DNA of 64,000 nt from Halodesulfurarchaeum sp. HSR-GB (GTDB lineage Archaea > Halobacteriota > Halobacteria > Halobacteriales > Halobacteriaceae). The notes under the pieces are model-generated. The model made no database searches. It saw nothing but the letters and a program-made list of their open reading frames with translations, and had not been told where the DNA came from. Positions 43,102 through 52,406 of the stretch are shown here, piece after piece. The DNA is taken from contig NZ_JAVKGN010000001.1 in the NCBI RefSeq assembly GCF_031432215.1, positions 1,231,421 through 1,295,420 of the forward strand. The letters are read 5' to 3'. Both the position numbers and the translations under genes were made by a program. The first letter of the stretch is position 1, and each line of letters opens with the position of its first letter.

Positions 43102-44925
43102 TCAGAGGTCCCGTCGGGCCATCGTGAAGGGGAGGCCCTCGACGCCGTCCCGCTGGAACGCGGCGACGACGTCGTTGAAGTCGTGATAGCCGATCAGGTC
43201 CTCCTGGATGATGCGTTCGATGATCTCGGTGCGGAAGTCCATCTCGTCGTAGATCTCGCGGGTGTCCTCGTACCCCAGCAGCGTCGCGATCTGCTCTTCG
43301 AGCACATACGAGTTGTTTCGCCCCTGGAAGACGATCTCGTCCTCGACGGGGTCCCAGTAGAAGGCCTGGCGGGTCACGACCCCGCCCATCTCCTTCGAGT
43401 AGCCCTCGATCTCCTGAACGCTGGTGACCCGGCGAAGCACGTCGTCGCCCTGTTTCACCCGGTTCTGGAACAGCGCCACGTCGGCGTTGTCCATGAACGT
43501 CTCCGGGACGTTGATCGGTTCCCCAGTGAACCGCTGGATCATCGAGACGATGTCGCTGGCGTGGAAGGTCAACATGACCGGGTGGCCCGTCTGGGCGGCC
43601 TGGAAGGCCATCCGACCCTCGGCCCCTCGAACCTCACCCACGATGATGTAGTCCGGGCGGGACCGCAGCGCCGCCGCAACCAGGTCGAACATGTCCACGT
43701 CGGCGCTGTTTTCGCCCTGTCCCTCCCGGGTCAGGAGCTGTTGCCAGGTGTCGTGTGGCGGCAGGACCTCCGCGGTGTCCTCGGCGGTATAGATCTTCGA
43801 GTCCCGGGGAATGAAGGCCGTGATCGCGTTCAGCGTCGTCGTCTTGCCCGAGGCGGTCTCCCCGACCACGAAGACCGTCTGTTCGTTCTCCAGACAGAGC
43901 CAGAGATAGGCCGCCAGTTCCGGGGAGAGCGTGCCCCACTTGGTTATCTGCCCGACCGAGAGCGGGACCTCATCGCCCTGACGGATGGTGAGCGAGGGGC
44001 CTTTGAGACTCACGTCACTCGAATAGATGATGTTGATACGGGAGCCATCCGGGAGCGTGGAGTCCACGATCGGGTCCGAGTCCGAGACCGGATCGCCCAT
44101 CCGCTCGCCGATGTTCCGCAGCCAGTTGTCGAACTCCGCCGAATCGCCGAAGTCCACGGTCGTTGGCAACAGGCCGTAGGTCCCGTGGTCGACGTAGGTC
44201 TGGTGGGGGCCGATGACGTGGATGTCCTCGTTGTACGGGTCCCGCATCACGGGTTCGAGCGGTCCCAACCCCACGATGTCGCGGTTGAGTCGGTAGCGGA
44301 TCGTGTCGTAGGTCGTCTCCGAAACCGGAATTCGTCCCATTCCGAGGGACTTCTCGACGGTTTCCTGGAGGGTCCGTCCGGGCCGCCCGGCGGCGGCTTT
44401 CGCATTACTGACCAGCCCGCTCGGGAGGGTCGCCTCGACGTCCACATCGAGTGAGATCTGGCCGCGCGAGTCCCGGGTGAGCCGATCCGGCGCGGCTGTT
44501 TTGAGCCGCGCCAAGAGCCCACCACCGGCCGCCTCGCCGATTCGAACCGTCCCCTCCAGCAACTCCTCGATCCGGTCTGTGTACTCCGACTCGGCCTCGG
44601 GAGCGGGGTGCTGGACGGACTTCTCCAGGATGCGAGTCCGCACGTCGTCGAAGACGGCCTGTTCGGGGCCGGAGAGTTCCGGCTCGATGGTGTGGTACTT
44701 GGTGTCTTTTCCCACGTCGCCGTAGACGTGACAGAAGATCGGGCCGCCGACGTTGTAGAGGACGTTTGGCTTCTCGGCCTCCCATTCACCACTTGGCTCC
44801 TCGATGTACTCCGGGAACTCGCCGGTGAACTGTTTGAACCGCTGGAGGTACTCCCGAAGGTGGGGATGTCGCCCCGCTGCTTCGCGCAGTTCGTGTCCCA
44901 GTTCGCGAGAGCCGTGATCCGGCAT
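43102..44925 (-). CDS. arlI: archaellum motor ATPase ArlI
   Basis: 607 residues, a type II/IV secretion-like ATPase. Walker A is GETASGKTTTLNAITAFIP, the Asp box starts at YTAEDTAEVLPP, and Walker B is IIVGEVRGAEGRMAF with the following His box (HPVMLTFHASDI). It drives filament assembly and rotation as a hexamer with ArlH. The ATG giving MPDHGSREL starts one base before the arlH stop. Confidence 0.96.
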   Translation of the reverse strand: MPDHGSRELGHELREAAGRHPHLREYLQRFKQFTGEFPEYIEEPSGEWEAEKPNVLYNVGGPIFCHVYGDVGKDTKYHTIEPELSGPEQAVFDDVRTRILEKSVQHPAPEAESEYTDRIEELLEGTVRIGEAAGGGLLARLKTAAPDRLTRDSRGQISLDVDVEATLPSGLVSNAKAAAGRPGRTLQETVEKSLGMGRIPVSETTYDTIRYRLNRDIVGLGPLEPVMRDPYNEDIHVIGPHQTYVDHGTYGLLPTTVDFGDSAEFDNWLRNIGERMGDPVSDSDPIVDSTLPDGSRINIIYSSDVSLKGPSLTIRQGDEVPLSVGQITKWGTLSPELAAYLWLCLENEQTVFVVGETASGKTTTLNAITAFIPRDSKIYTAEDTAEVLPPHDTWQQLLTREGQGENSADVDMFDLVAAALRSRPDYIIVGEVRGAEGRMAFQAAQTGHPVMLTFHASDIVSMIQRFTGEPINVPETFMDNADVALFQNRVKQGDDVLRRVTSVQEIEGYSKEMGGVVTRQAFYWDPVEDEIVFQGRNNSYVLEEQIATLLGYEDTREIYDEMDFRTEIIERIIQEDLIGYHDFNDVVAAFQRDGVEGLPFTMARRDL

Positions 44926-44926
44926 T

Positions 44927-45691
44927 TTAGGCCACGCTCCGGCTCTCGATGACGATTCCGGTGCCCGATCGAACCGAGAACCCGATCGAGTCACCGACCT
45001 GTTCGCCCATTCCGGCAAACCGCCGCACCTGGATCGACCGCCGGACGTCGTTGCCGACCTCGGCCATCTGGAGTTCCAGGAACACGTCGGCGATCGACCG
45101 GAAGGGGCCGATCGCCTCCTCGTCCACCGTCGAGGGGTCGACGGTGAGGACGATGACCTTCCCCTGGGTGACGATGTCCCGGAAGAAGGAGATGATCTCC
45201 AGGGCCGCCTGTCGCTCCTCGTTCTGGCGGACCAGGGCCTCGAAGTTCGGATCGTTGCGGAGGATGGCGTCGAAGGTGTCGATGATCACCACTTCGGCCT
45301 CCCACATCCCCTCGGCCTCCATCAGCCGCTTGAGCAGCTTTTTCCGGTTCGTGTCGTCTTTGGCCCCGCCTCTGAGGGCGTTGCCACCCGTGTCCACGTC
45401 CGCGTGGAGAAAGAGGAGCCGTTCGTCGAGCAGGTGTTCCTCGACGCCGTAGGAAAGGGAGTGCATCTGGTCGATGAAACCTGTGACCGTGAGTTCGGTC
45501 GAGAGCAGGGTCACGGAGACATTTTGGTCACACAGCCCGTAGGCCAGTCGCTGGCTCAGCGCGCTCTTGCCCGCCCCATAGTCGCCTTCCACGAGGACGA
45601 TGCTCCCCCGGGGGATCCCGCCGCCGAGTTCGTTGTTGAGCCGATCGCGTTCGTCCAGGCCGAGCGAGTAGAGGCGTTGGTGTTGGCTCAT
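44927..45691 (-). CDS. arlH: archaellum motor protein ArlH
   Basis: 254 residues of the KaiC/RecA-like family. Walker A is [18 protein letters not shown] and a Walker B-like [12 protein letters not shown] is present. ArlH binds ATP, forms a ring and regulates ArlI. Its ATG overlaps the arlG stop by 4 bases. Confidence 0.96.
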   Translation of the reverse strand: MSQHQRLYSLGLDERDRLNNELGGGIPRGSIVLVEGDYGAGKSALSQRLAYGLCDQNVSVTLLSTELTVTGFIDQMHSLSYGVEEHLLDERLLFLHADVDTGGNALRGGAKDDTNRKKLLKRLMEAEGMWEAEVVIIDTFDAILRNDPNFEALVRQNEERQAALEIISFFRDIVTQGKVIVLTVDPSTVDEEAIGPFRSIADVFLELQMAEVGNDVRRSIQVRRFAGMGEQVGDSIGFSVRSGTGIVIESRSVA

Positions 45692-46140
45692 GTTCGGAAG
45701 TCAAAGCGTTCGCGGTTGCCGTTGACGTTCAACACGACGCGGTGGTCGGTGTCCGCTCCCAGGGAGACATTCGAGACGGTGAGTCGGGCGACCGACCCCG
45801 GCTCCCACTGGGCGGCATCAAGGACCTCGATCGATTGGTCGGTTCGGTACTGGCCGTCGATCACCGTATCGACCGTGGTCGGATCCGTCGAGAGGGTGTT
45901 CGAGCCGGTGTTCTTGAGGAGGAGTGTGACGGTGTTCGTCCCATCGTCGTAGACCTGGCCGCTCCCCGGATCGCTGATGACCTCGATATCCGTGCGGATC
46001 TCCTGGCTCACATCGAGGCTCCGGTCGTCGAGGGCCTCACTTAGCTGGCTCACCCCGCCGGTCATCGCGCCCGCGACGCTTCCCGCCACGAGCACGGCTG
46101 CGATGAACAGGATGAGCGTCTCCGAGGAGACGATCGCCAT
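45688..46140 (-). CDS. arlG: archaellum stator protein ArlG
   Basis: 150 residues. One N-terminal transmembrane helix ([21 protein letters not shown]) without a prepilin site is followed by an immunoglobulin-like beta domain ([17 protein letters not shown]). ArlG forms a filament capped by ArlF and ties the motor to the S-layer. Its start overlaps the arlF stop (TAATG). Confidence 0.93.
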   Translation of the reverse strand: MAIVSSETLILFIAAVLVAGSVAGAMTGGVSQLSEALDDRSLDVSQEIRTDIEVISDPGSGQVYDDGTNTVTLLLKNTGSNTLSTDPTTVDTVIDGQYRTDQSIEVLDAAQWEPGSVARLTVSNVSLGADTDHRVVLNVNGNRERFDFRT

Positions 46141-46604
46141 TAGGGGTAGCCCTCCGTGGCTGTGACCCCTGGCCCGGTCACGACTTTTACGGTGATCGGT
46201 TCGGAGTGGTCCTCCCGGACCGAGATCGTCAGCTCCTCCCGTGGTTGCCAGAGATCGGTCCCGTCCGTGCCTGCGGTGAGCGTGCCATCGTCGGTACTGA
46301 CGGTTCGGGTCGTGTTGATCTGGTAGGTACCGTTTAGCAGGAGGTCCGTGTCTGTGACCGACAGGGTGTTCGTCCCGTCGTTTCGCACCGTCACCGTGAT
46401 CGCGTCCGGTGAGACGCTGGTGTCGTGGGTCACGTTCACGATTTCGACCTCGGTGTTCGCTCGCTGCAGGTCACTTGCGGATTCGATCTCGCTTGCGTCC
46501 TGTACGCTCTCGTAGCCGTTGTACGCCGTGGTGTAGAGCATGCCGGCGCTGGCGACGGCGGCGATGAGAATGATCGCCGTCCCGCCGCTAACGCTGAATC
46601 CCAT
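46140..46604 (-). CDS. arlF: archaellum stator protein ArlF
   Basis: 154 residues. It has an N-terminal helix (GGTAIILIAAVASAGMLYTTAYNG) and a beta-sandwich domain (ITVTVRNDGTNTLSVTDTDLLLNGTYQ). It binds S-layer protein and controls ArlG assembly. The ATG giving MGFSVSGG overlaps the end of arlCE by about 17 bases, so the two are translationally linked. An earlier start would run deeper into arlCE. Confidence 0.93.
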   Translation of the reverse strand: MGFSVSGGTAIILIAAVASAGMLYTTAYNGYESVQDASEIESASDLQRANTEVEIVNVTHDTSVSPDAITVTVRNDGTNTLSVTDTDLLLNGTYQINTTRTVSTDDGTLTAGTDGTDLWQPREELTISVREDHSEPITVKVVTGPGVTATEGYP

Positions 46605-48090
46605 CCCCCTTGAGTGTGGAGATGCGGTCGCCGAAGGCACGATCTAAGTGGCCGGTCCCCAGGTCCTCGATATATCTGAGGCTCCGGCGGTGATCCTCCA
46701 TCGTGAGATCCGTGGGGCCCGACTCGTCCCGGTAGGGGTATTCCGCGTCTGCGATTCCCTGGAGGACCCCGATGCAGTGATCGCGCATCGGCTCGCCGAT
46801 CCAGCCGATCCGTTCGTAGTGATTGATCGCCCGGATGGCGTTCCGGGCGTCGAACTCGCTCACCAGATAATCGAGCCACTCCAGCAGGAGCACGTCGGCC
46901 AGGTAGCCATCGGGCGGGTCCACGAGATGTGGCTGATCGGCGGCGTCGGCTGCGGTCGCCGCCCCGAACTGGAAGCCCCCCTCGCCGGCCGCCTCGTCCT
47001 CGTCGTCTGGCTGTGGGTCCCCGACTGATTCTCCGGCAGCCGTTGTGTCGTCGACGGCATCGACAGCCTCCGAAGCGGGCCCGCTTGGGTCTGTGGTGGA
47101 TTCGGGCTCGCTCTTCGCGCCGACTCCGACGGTCTCCTCGCCCGCGGCCAGGTCGTCCTGCTGGAAGAGGTCCGCTTCTTCTGTCCCGTCTTCGGTAGTT
47201 TCAGCGGCCGGTTCGGTTGTATCCGTCTCCGCCTCGGTGGGCTCCTCTGTTTCGAGGGCCGTCTCTTCGGCCCAGTCTGCCTCGCCCGATTCGTACTCGG
47301 CTTTCAGTTCCTCGAAAGACGTGCCACCGCCGGAATCGTCGGTTTCGTCGTCGGTCATTGCTTCGTCTTCCCCGTCTTCCAGGTCGTCGAAATCGTCGAA
47401 CTCGGTTTCCTCGCCCCCGAGTTCCTCGTCGAACGCCCCCGCTTCGAAGTCGTCGAAACCGTCTCCGTCGTCTGTCTCCGCTGTCGCGTCGGAACTCTCC
47501 TCCTCGAAGTCGTCGAAGGCATCGTCCTCGAAGAAGTCCTCGGCCTCGGCGTCCGCGATGTCCGATTCGAGGTCTTCCTCCTCCTCCGCCGCGCCCGATT
47601 CCTCTTCATCGCCGCCGAACAGCCCGAAATCCCCGGACCCGCCCATGCCCGCATCGGGGCTCACGTCGTCGACGAAGGGGTTGACCCCGCGGGTCACCAT
47701 CTCGTAGATCTCGAGCAGCTTTCGGACGTTCTCTTCGACGTCGTCGACCTGTTCGCTGATCTGTTCGTTCTCGCTGCGGACGGTGTTGGCCGTCGAGGAG
47801 ACGTTCGCGATCTCGCTTTCCAGGTCCTCGATCCGATTCTCGAGTTCGGAGGAACTCGCACCGTTCCCCTCGTCCATCCCGTCCATCCCGCCGAAGTCGT
47901 CGTCGAACCCGTCGACATCGAACTCCTCGTCCATCCCGAAATCCGAGTCGTCCTCGGCGAACTCGCCGGCCTCGCCCTCTGTTTCCACGTCGTCGGCGCC
48001 GTCATCGCCCAACCAACTCACGAGGCCCACACCTACGAGGCCCAAAGAGAGGAACTCCGGAAGGATCGGGCCGAGATCGACGAGTACCAT
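46588..48090 (-). CDS. arlCE: fused archaellum cytosolic ring protein ArlCE
   Basis: 500 residues. A short hydrophobic N-terminal segment (LPEFLSLGLVGVGLVSWLG) leads to an ArlC-type coiled coil (ENRIEDLESEIANVSSTANTV...LLEIYEMVTRG, ~85-145). A very acidic linker (~150-375) follows, and the FlaD/E domain (DPPDGYLADVLLLEWLDYLVSEFDARNAIRAINHYE) is at the end. It connects the motor to chemotaxis through CheF. It leads the arlCE-F-G-H-I-J-minD operon. A TTAATAG box about 25-30 bases before the ATG suggests a leaderless start. Confidence 0.93.
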   Translation of the reverse strand: MVLVDLGPILPEFLSLGLVGVGLVSWLGDDGADDVETEGEAGEFAEDDSDFGMDEEFDVDGFDDDFGGMDGMDEGNGASSSELENRIEDLESEIANVSSTANTVRSENEQISEQVDDVEENVRKLLEIYEMVTRGVNPFVDDVSPDAGMGGSGDFGLFGGDEEESGAAEEEEDLESDIADAEAEDFFEDDAFDDFEEESSDATAETDDGDGFDDFEAGAFDEELGGEETEFDDFDDLEDGEDEAMTDDETDDSGGGTSFEELKAEYESGEADWAEETALETEEPTEAETDTTEPAAETTEDGTEEADLFQQDDLAAGEETVGVGAKSEPESTTDPSGPASEAVDAVDDTTAAGESVGDPQPDDEDEAAGEGGFQFGAATAADAADQPHLVDPPDGYLADVLLLEWLDYLVSEFDARNAIRAINHYERIGWIGEPMRDHCIGVLQGIADAEYPYRDESGPTDLTMEDHRRSLRYIEDLGTGHLDRAFGDRISTLKGDGIQR

Positions 48091-48249
48091 TGGTCCCAGT
48101 TCACGCGTAGAGTACTATTAATCTTCGCCTCCAACTATAGAATCTGATAAACGAGAAACCGGCGCAATCGCCCGAATTCAGCCCATACAGTGGTGACTCG
48201 GAAATTTGGAGGGGCATCCGCACGAACCCTGACCGAAAATCGGGTTGAT

Positions 48250-48444
48250 TCAGGCGGCCTCTTCTTCGTCCTTGCCGGTCACAACTGAGACGTTCTCCAG
48301 ATCGGTTTCGGTCACCTCCGGGGATTCGGCGTCGGACACGGGCGGTTCGTCGTCAGCGTCGAGCGTTTCGTCTATCTCCTGGCGGATCCGCTGCTCGCGT
48401 TTCTTCTGTCCTTTTCGCTCGCGTCCCCGCTTCGTGTCACCCAT
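48250..48444 (-). CDS. small charged hypothetical protein
   Basis: 64 residues. The first ~22 are Arg/Lys-rich (MGDTKRGRERKGQKKREQRI) and the rest acidic. No fold can be named. A GGTTAAGTG box about 25 bases upstream of the ATG gives a leaderless start, which supports a real gene. It could bind nucleic acid through the basic N-terminus. The 48091-48249 gap holds only the arlCE promoter. Confidence 0.7.
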   Translation of the reverse strand: MGDTKRGRERKGQKKREQRIRQEIDETLDADDEPPVSDAESPEVTETDLENVSVVTGKDEEEAA

Positions 48445-48575
48445 GGGTTGTCAACTGTTCCCAATGCACTTAACCGTTCCCGCCGTGCCATCTGTGACGA
48501 CTGGGTGGTCGATCGACGGTCGCTCCAGGGTCCAAATCGGTGGACTGTTGAATTACGACACCTGACTGTGGACCG

Positions 48576-49277
48576 ATGTCTCACTCGTCCACCGAGGACG
48601 TCCCGCTGGATCATCCCGACCGGTGGGCGTCGTTGCACACGCTCTTTGCGGAGTGTCTGAAAGCGCCGACCGAGGGATTCGTCGAGGAGGTTCGTGCGGG
48701 GCGCCTGGAATCTGAGCTGGTCGATCATGCCGATGTGCTGTCCCTTTCCGTTTCGGACCCGGCCCCGCCTCACCCGGCGGATCGGGCCACCCTCCAGCGC
48801 GCCTATCTCTCCCTTTTCGAGGCCATGGAACAGCCCTTTGCACCGCCAGTCGAGTCCCCGTACAAGCCCTGGTACGGCGATCGATCGGGCGGGTTGCTCG
48901 GCGGTCCCCCGGCCTCGGATATGGAGAACCGATACGAGGCCCTTGGTGCGTCGCCGCCGCCAGCGTACCCGGCCGATCACGTCGCCCTGCTGCTGGAGTA
49001 TGGGGCCTTGCTGCTCGATGCCGGTGCAATCGAGGAGTACCGCTCGTTTTTCGATGACCACATGGACTGGCTCCCGGCCTTTGCCGAACTTATCGAGGAT
49101 GCCAGGGCGGACGAGCCGTTCTACGACTGGACGATCGAGACACTCCGCGAGGTACTGGCCGATCTGCGGACGCGACTCGACATCTCCCCACCGACGGAAG
49201 CGGCCATTGAGGAGATGGCCGATCGAGTAGACGGGTCGACCGTGCCCGAGCAGGCAGACGCCGTGTTCGACCCCTAA
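48576..49277 (+). CDS. TorD/DmsD-type molybdoenzyme chaperone 1
   Basis: 233 residues, all-helical TorD/NarJ family. The motif SPYKPWYGDRSGGLLGGPPA, followed by MENRYEALG and YPADHVALLLEYGALLL, is the family core. Such chaperones bind the Tat signal of molybdopterin reductases and help cofactor loading before export. The client is probably the reductase encoded 4 kb downstream. A paralogue lies after that operon. It is leaderless from a TTGAATTA box. Confidence 0.88.
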   Translation: MSHSSTEDVPLDHPDRWASLHTLFAECLKAPTEGFVEEVRAGRLESELVDHADVLSLSVSDPAPPHPADRATLQRAYLSLFEAMEQPFAPPVESPYKPWYGDRSGGLLGGPPASDMENRYEALGASPPPAYPADHVALLLEYGALLLDAGAIEEYRSFFDDHMDWLPAFAELIEDARADEPFYDWTIETLREVLADLRTRLDISPPTEAAIEEMADRVDGSTVPEQADAVFDP

Positions 49278-49411
49278 GACACCATCGTGGCCTGTGCGGG
49301 TCGGCCGTTTTGGTGCCGGCGTTGTGGGTAGTCCGTCCACAATTATAAAGCACTGTGGCGAGTATGATAGTTACAGAAGCACATCGCGGCAGTGCCCAGT
49401 TTGGAGTTAGT

Positions 49412-50053
49412 ATGCCCCAGCAGACACCCACCGAATCGACGCGAAATCACATGAGCGAGCGGGGCGTCAAGGTCGTCTTCGAGATCGTCCCGAAAGGCTC
49501 CTGTTTCATGGACCAACTCGAGGGGCAGGTTTCTGACGTGGAGTTGCACTTCCCGAACGGGGAGTGTCACGCCGACGTTACTGTCTCCGAGGACGACGGC
49601 GTCAATCCCTGCCGCGTGGAGGTAATCAATTACAGCGGCGAAGTCTGCCAGAACTGCCCAGGTACGATCTTCGCGAACTACGGGCTCGTGCCGCGGTTTT
49701 TGGAACGCAACGACGACGAGTTCGTCGTCCAGACTCACCTCCCGACGAACCACGAACTGTCGGACGTGGTCGCCGACCTCCGTGAGGTCTCAGAGCGGGT
49801 CACGGTTGTACGGATCGTGGACATGCGAAACGAGGACGTCTCGGGGATCACCGCGGAGGTCGATCTCTCCCAGCTGACGGCTAAACAGCACGAGGCCCTG
49901 GAATCCGCCGTGAAAGGCGGGTACTACGGGCTCTCACAGGAGGTGTCCCTCGAAGTGTTGGCCGATGAAATCGGCATCTCGACCTCGGCGCTGTCTCAGC
50001 GACTCGCCCGGGCCGAACGCCACGTGTTGACCCAGCTTTTCGAAGAGGAGTAG
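49412..50053 (+). CDS. DmsR-like HTH regulator 1 (bacterio-opsin activator HTH type)
   Basis: 213 residues. An N-terminal sensor domain carries VCQNCPGTIFANYGLVPRF, a CxxCPG motif, and earlier Cys in GSCFMDQL and GECHADV. The C-terminal HTH_10 domain is LTAKQHEALESAVKGGYYGL, then [21 protein letters not shown]. The start was set at the ATG with GGAG 7 bases upstream; in-frame starts at 49355 and 49364 would add 16-19 residues close to the TATAAAG box at 49343. It probably controls the anaerobic reductase genes, with Cys-based redox or metal sensing inferred. Confidence 0.85.
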   Translation: MPQQTPTESTRNHMSERGVKVVFEIVPKGSCFMDQLEGQVSDVELHFPNGECHADVTVSEDDGVNPCRVEVINYSGEVCQNCPGTIFANYGLVPRFLERNDDEFVVQTHLPTNHELSDVVADLREVSERVTVVRIVDMRNEDVSGITAEVDLSQLTAKQHEALESAVKGGYYGLSQEVSLEVLADEIGISTSALSQRLARAERHVLTQLFEEE

Positions 50054-50122
50054 CACGGCGGGCTGTTCCCACGGGGCGGGAATTTCGCCATTGTTTTTGC
50101 ACAACCGAACGTAGATCGGAAC

Positions 50123-50758
50123 ATGGGTGTTCATCGGTCCGCTGCCGTGCCTGCAGGCTCCTCGCAGAGCGAGGAACGCGAACTGCGGATCGTTCTCGAG
50201 ATCGAACGGGGCGGCCCGTGTAGCCTGGACGACCTGGCTGGTCGGGTCCTCGACGTGGACGTGCGGCTGGACGAAGAGACCTGTAACGTCGACGCCACGG
50301 TCAGGGACGACGAGGACGACCAGGTTCGCACGGTGTTCTTTACCGACGACCTCTGTGATCACTGTCCGGGCAAGATCTTCGCGAAACACGACTGTCTGCC
50401 ACGCTACAGACGAATCGACGACGGCTCCTTCATCATGGAGACCTACGCCTCGGATACGGACACGGTCGCGGAGATCGTCAACGAGGTCCGCACCATCTCC
50501 GATCACGTCTCGGTCAAGTCCATTGTGCCGACGGACGACGGTGAGGTCTCGGAGATCGACATCGTGGATCTCACGTCGCTGACGGCCAAACAGCGACGGG
50601 CGCTCCACTACGCGAAGGAAGCGGGCTATTACGATTCCGGGGAGTCAGTCCCCCTGGACCACCTGGCGGAGCGAATGGGTGTCTCCACGTCCGCGCTCTC
50701 CCAGCTGCTTCAGCGTGCGGAGGCAAACGTTCTCCGCCAACTCGACTGTGACTGTTGA
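50123..50758 (+). CDS. DmsR-like HTH regulator 2
   Basis: 211 residues, a paralogue of the previous gene: LCDHCPGKIFAKHDCLPRY in the sensor part and LTAKQRRALHYAKEAGYYDS with HLAERMGVSTSALSQLLQRAE in the HTH_10 part. The Cys-rich C-terminus ends in DCDC. It lies directly upstream of the rhodanese gene. Confidence 0.85.
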   Translation: MGVHRSAAVPAGSSQSEERELRIVLEIERGGPCSLDDLAGRVLDVDVRLDEETCNVDATVRDDEDDQVRTVFFTDDLCDHCPGKIFAKHDCLPRYRRIDDGSFIMETYASDTDTVAEIVNEVRTISDHVSVKSIVPTDDGEVSEIDIVDLTSLTAKQRRALHYAKEAGYYDSGESVPLDHLAERMGVSTSALSQLLQRAEANVLRQLDCDC

Positions 50759-50799
50759 CCGGGCCGTGTGACAGGCTCCCACGAAATGTGGGGCACCCC

Positions 50800-50825
50800 T
50801 TATAAAACCTAAACCGATCCCGAGT
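50800..50825 (+). promoter_or_regulatory. promoter/operator of the rhodanese gene
   Basis: TTATAAAACC followed by TAAACCGATCCCGAGT. The block differs at only two of 26 positions from the one at 52232-52257 before the reductase operon. It spans the TATA box and the region up to the likely transcript start. Confidence 0.65.
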
Positions 50826-50861
50826 CACGGTCATCCTTGAAGCACTCCTATAACTACGTGT

Positions 50862-52136
50862 ATGGAGCGAAACATCAACCGTCGACGGTTCCTCGAGATC
50901 TCCGGTGCCGCAGGAATGGCCGCGATCGCCGGCTGTGCCGGTGATGGTGAGGACACGCCGACAGACACGCCGGAACCGACCACGGCGGAACCGACCACGG
51001 AAGAGCCCACGACCGAAGAGCCCGCGGCGGATTATACGCCGCCCACCGAAACCGAGAACGCGCTGGTCGAGCCGGCGACGCTCAAGGAATGGGTGGACGC
51101 GGAACTCGTCAACAGCGACGACGTGTACGCCGATCCACGTGTAGCGGTCATTCGTGTCGACGCCGGCAACTACGACTCGGGTCACGTTCCGGGCGCTGTT
51201 CCGCTCGCCAGTGACGATGCCGAGGGGTCGGCGACACTCGCGACGACACGTGTCGAGGGCCTCGCTCAGACACAGAAACTCGTCCCGCACGGGGAGACCG
51301 TCGACCAGATCATCCAGAACGCTGGTGTCGGGCCAAACACGACGATCGTGCTGGCCGGCGACAACCCGATGTACGCCGCACGGGCCTACTGGGTACTTCG
51401 GTTCTGGGGCTTCCCCCGCGAGCGCGTGAAAGTCCTCCAGGGCGGATCGAGTGCCTACGACGACGAGTTCGGCCTGGTTTACGAGGACGTCCAGACGCCG
51501 GATACGAATTACACCGTCAAGGGATTCGAGGAGCCGAACTACAACAGCCGCAAGGGCCTAAACGAGCTGATTCAGGACGTCGATGCAATCAACGCGGGCG
51601 AAGACGCCCCGTCGATCCTCGACCAGCGTGGTGAGGGCGACGGCGAGGGCGAAGCGAAGATCGCCGGCAGTCATATCGACCAGGCCGGGGCCTACATCGA
51701 CGGCGACAGCTTCACCGCGCCGAACCCGTGGAAGTCCGCTTCCGAGATCGAGGAGCACGTCAACGGGTACGAGGGCGTCGACGCGGCGAACGGCGACATC
51801 GTGACCATGTGTCACAGCGGGTTCAAGGGCACGATCGCCTTCTTCGCTCTCGACGGGATCGTCGGCAACGAAAACGTCGCGCTGTACGACGGCTCCTGGA
51901 GCTTCAGTTGGAGCCAGTACAACGGCGAGCAGGACCCGACTCCCAACGAAGCGTGGCGGACCGACATCAACGAACGGACCGTTGGCGAGATCACGGACAC
52001 GAGTCAGCTCGATATCGATCCGGATCTCAACGCGGAGCTGACGGAATTGGCGACACTCGACGCGAACCAGGTCAAGAAGGACGCCATCGAGTACATCGTT
52101 GGGGACACGAGCGGCGGCTTCGGCTGCGGCTCGTAA
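50862..52136 (+). CDS. Tat-exported lipoprotein sulfurtransferase (tandem rhodanese)
   Basis: 424 residues. The twin-arginine signal is INRRRFLEISGAAG, with the lipobox Cys at residue 25 (AGCAG) and a Thr/Glu/Pro-rich tether. Two rhodanese domains follow. The first has no Cys in its loop (VLAGDNPMYAARAYW); the second has catalytic Cys317 in MCHSGFKGTIAFF. This matches the thiosulfate/3-mercaptopyruvate sulfurtransferase layout. The C-terminus ends in GGFGCGS, with a second Cys. On the outer membrane face it could deliver or mobilise sulfane sulfur for the reductase downstream. Confidence 0.88.
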   Translation: MERNINRRRFLEISGAAGMAAIAGCAGDGEDTPTDTPEPTTAEPTTEEPTTEEPAADYTPPTETENALVEPATLKEWVDAELVNSDDVYADPRVAVIRVDAGNYDSGHVPGAVPLASDDAEGSATLATTRVEGLAQTQKLVPHGETVDQIIQNAGVGPNTTIVLAGDNPMYAARAYWVLRFWGFPRERVKVLQGGSSAYDDEFGLVYEDVQTPDTNYTVKGFEEPNYNSRKGLNELIQDVDAINAGEDAPSILDQRGEGDGEGEAKIAGSHIDQAGAYIDGDSFTAPNPWKSASEIEEHVNGYEGVDAANGDIVTMCHSGFKGTIAFFALDGIVGNENVALYDGSWSFSWSQYNGEQDPTPNEAWRTDINERTVGEITDTSQLDIDPDLNAELTELATLDANQVKKDAIEYIVGDTSGGFGCGS

Positions 52137-52231
52137 GCGAATCGACCCGGCCCAGAGTTTTCTCCGATTTTTCGTGCTCGTCGAGCGCCGCCCTAACTCC
52201 CTCGATATCGTGGGACCAACTCACACAGAGG

Positions 52232-52257
52232 TTATAAAACCTTAACCGGTCCCGAGT
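52232..52257 (+). promoter_or_regulatory. promoter/operator of the reductase operon
   Basis: TTATAAAACC followed by TTAACCGGTCCCGAGT, 24 of 26 bases identical to 50800-50825. The reductase ATG is about 145 bases further on, leaving a long leader that contains a short ORF. Confidence 0.65.
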
Positions 52258-52301
52258 GTGGGCTATCTCGGTGGAGTCCCCTGCACTAGTTGTAGAGAGC
52301 C

Positions 52302-52406
52302 ATGCGCTTACCGAGCAGACACACATCGGATTCGACGGTGATCCGAGGACAAGACGACAGTTCGGAACCGCCCACGACTGGGTGGTGTGGAGGTGCCGAT
52401 CGATGA
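52302..52406 (+). other. possible 34-residue leader ORF before the reductase
   Basis: The ATG at 52302 (MRLPSRHTSDSTVIRGQ...) runs 34 codons to a TGA (52404-52406) that overlaps the reductase ATG (52403-52405). GGAGGTG, a perfect Shine-Dalgarno, lies 7 bases before the reductase start. No family resemblance is seen, and translation is unproven. Confidence 0.35.
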
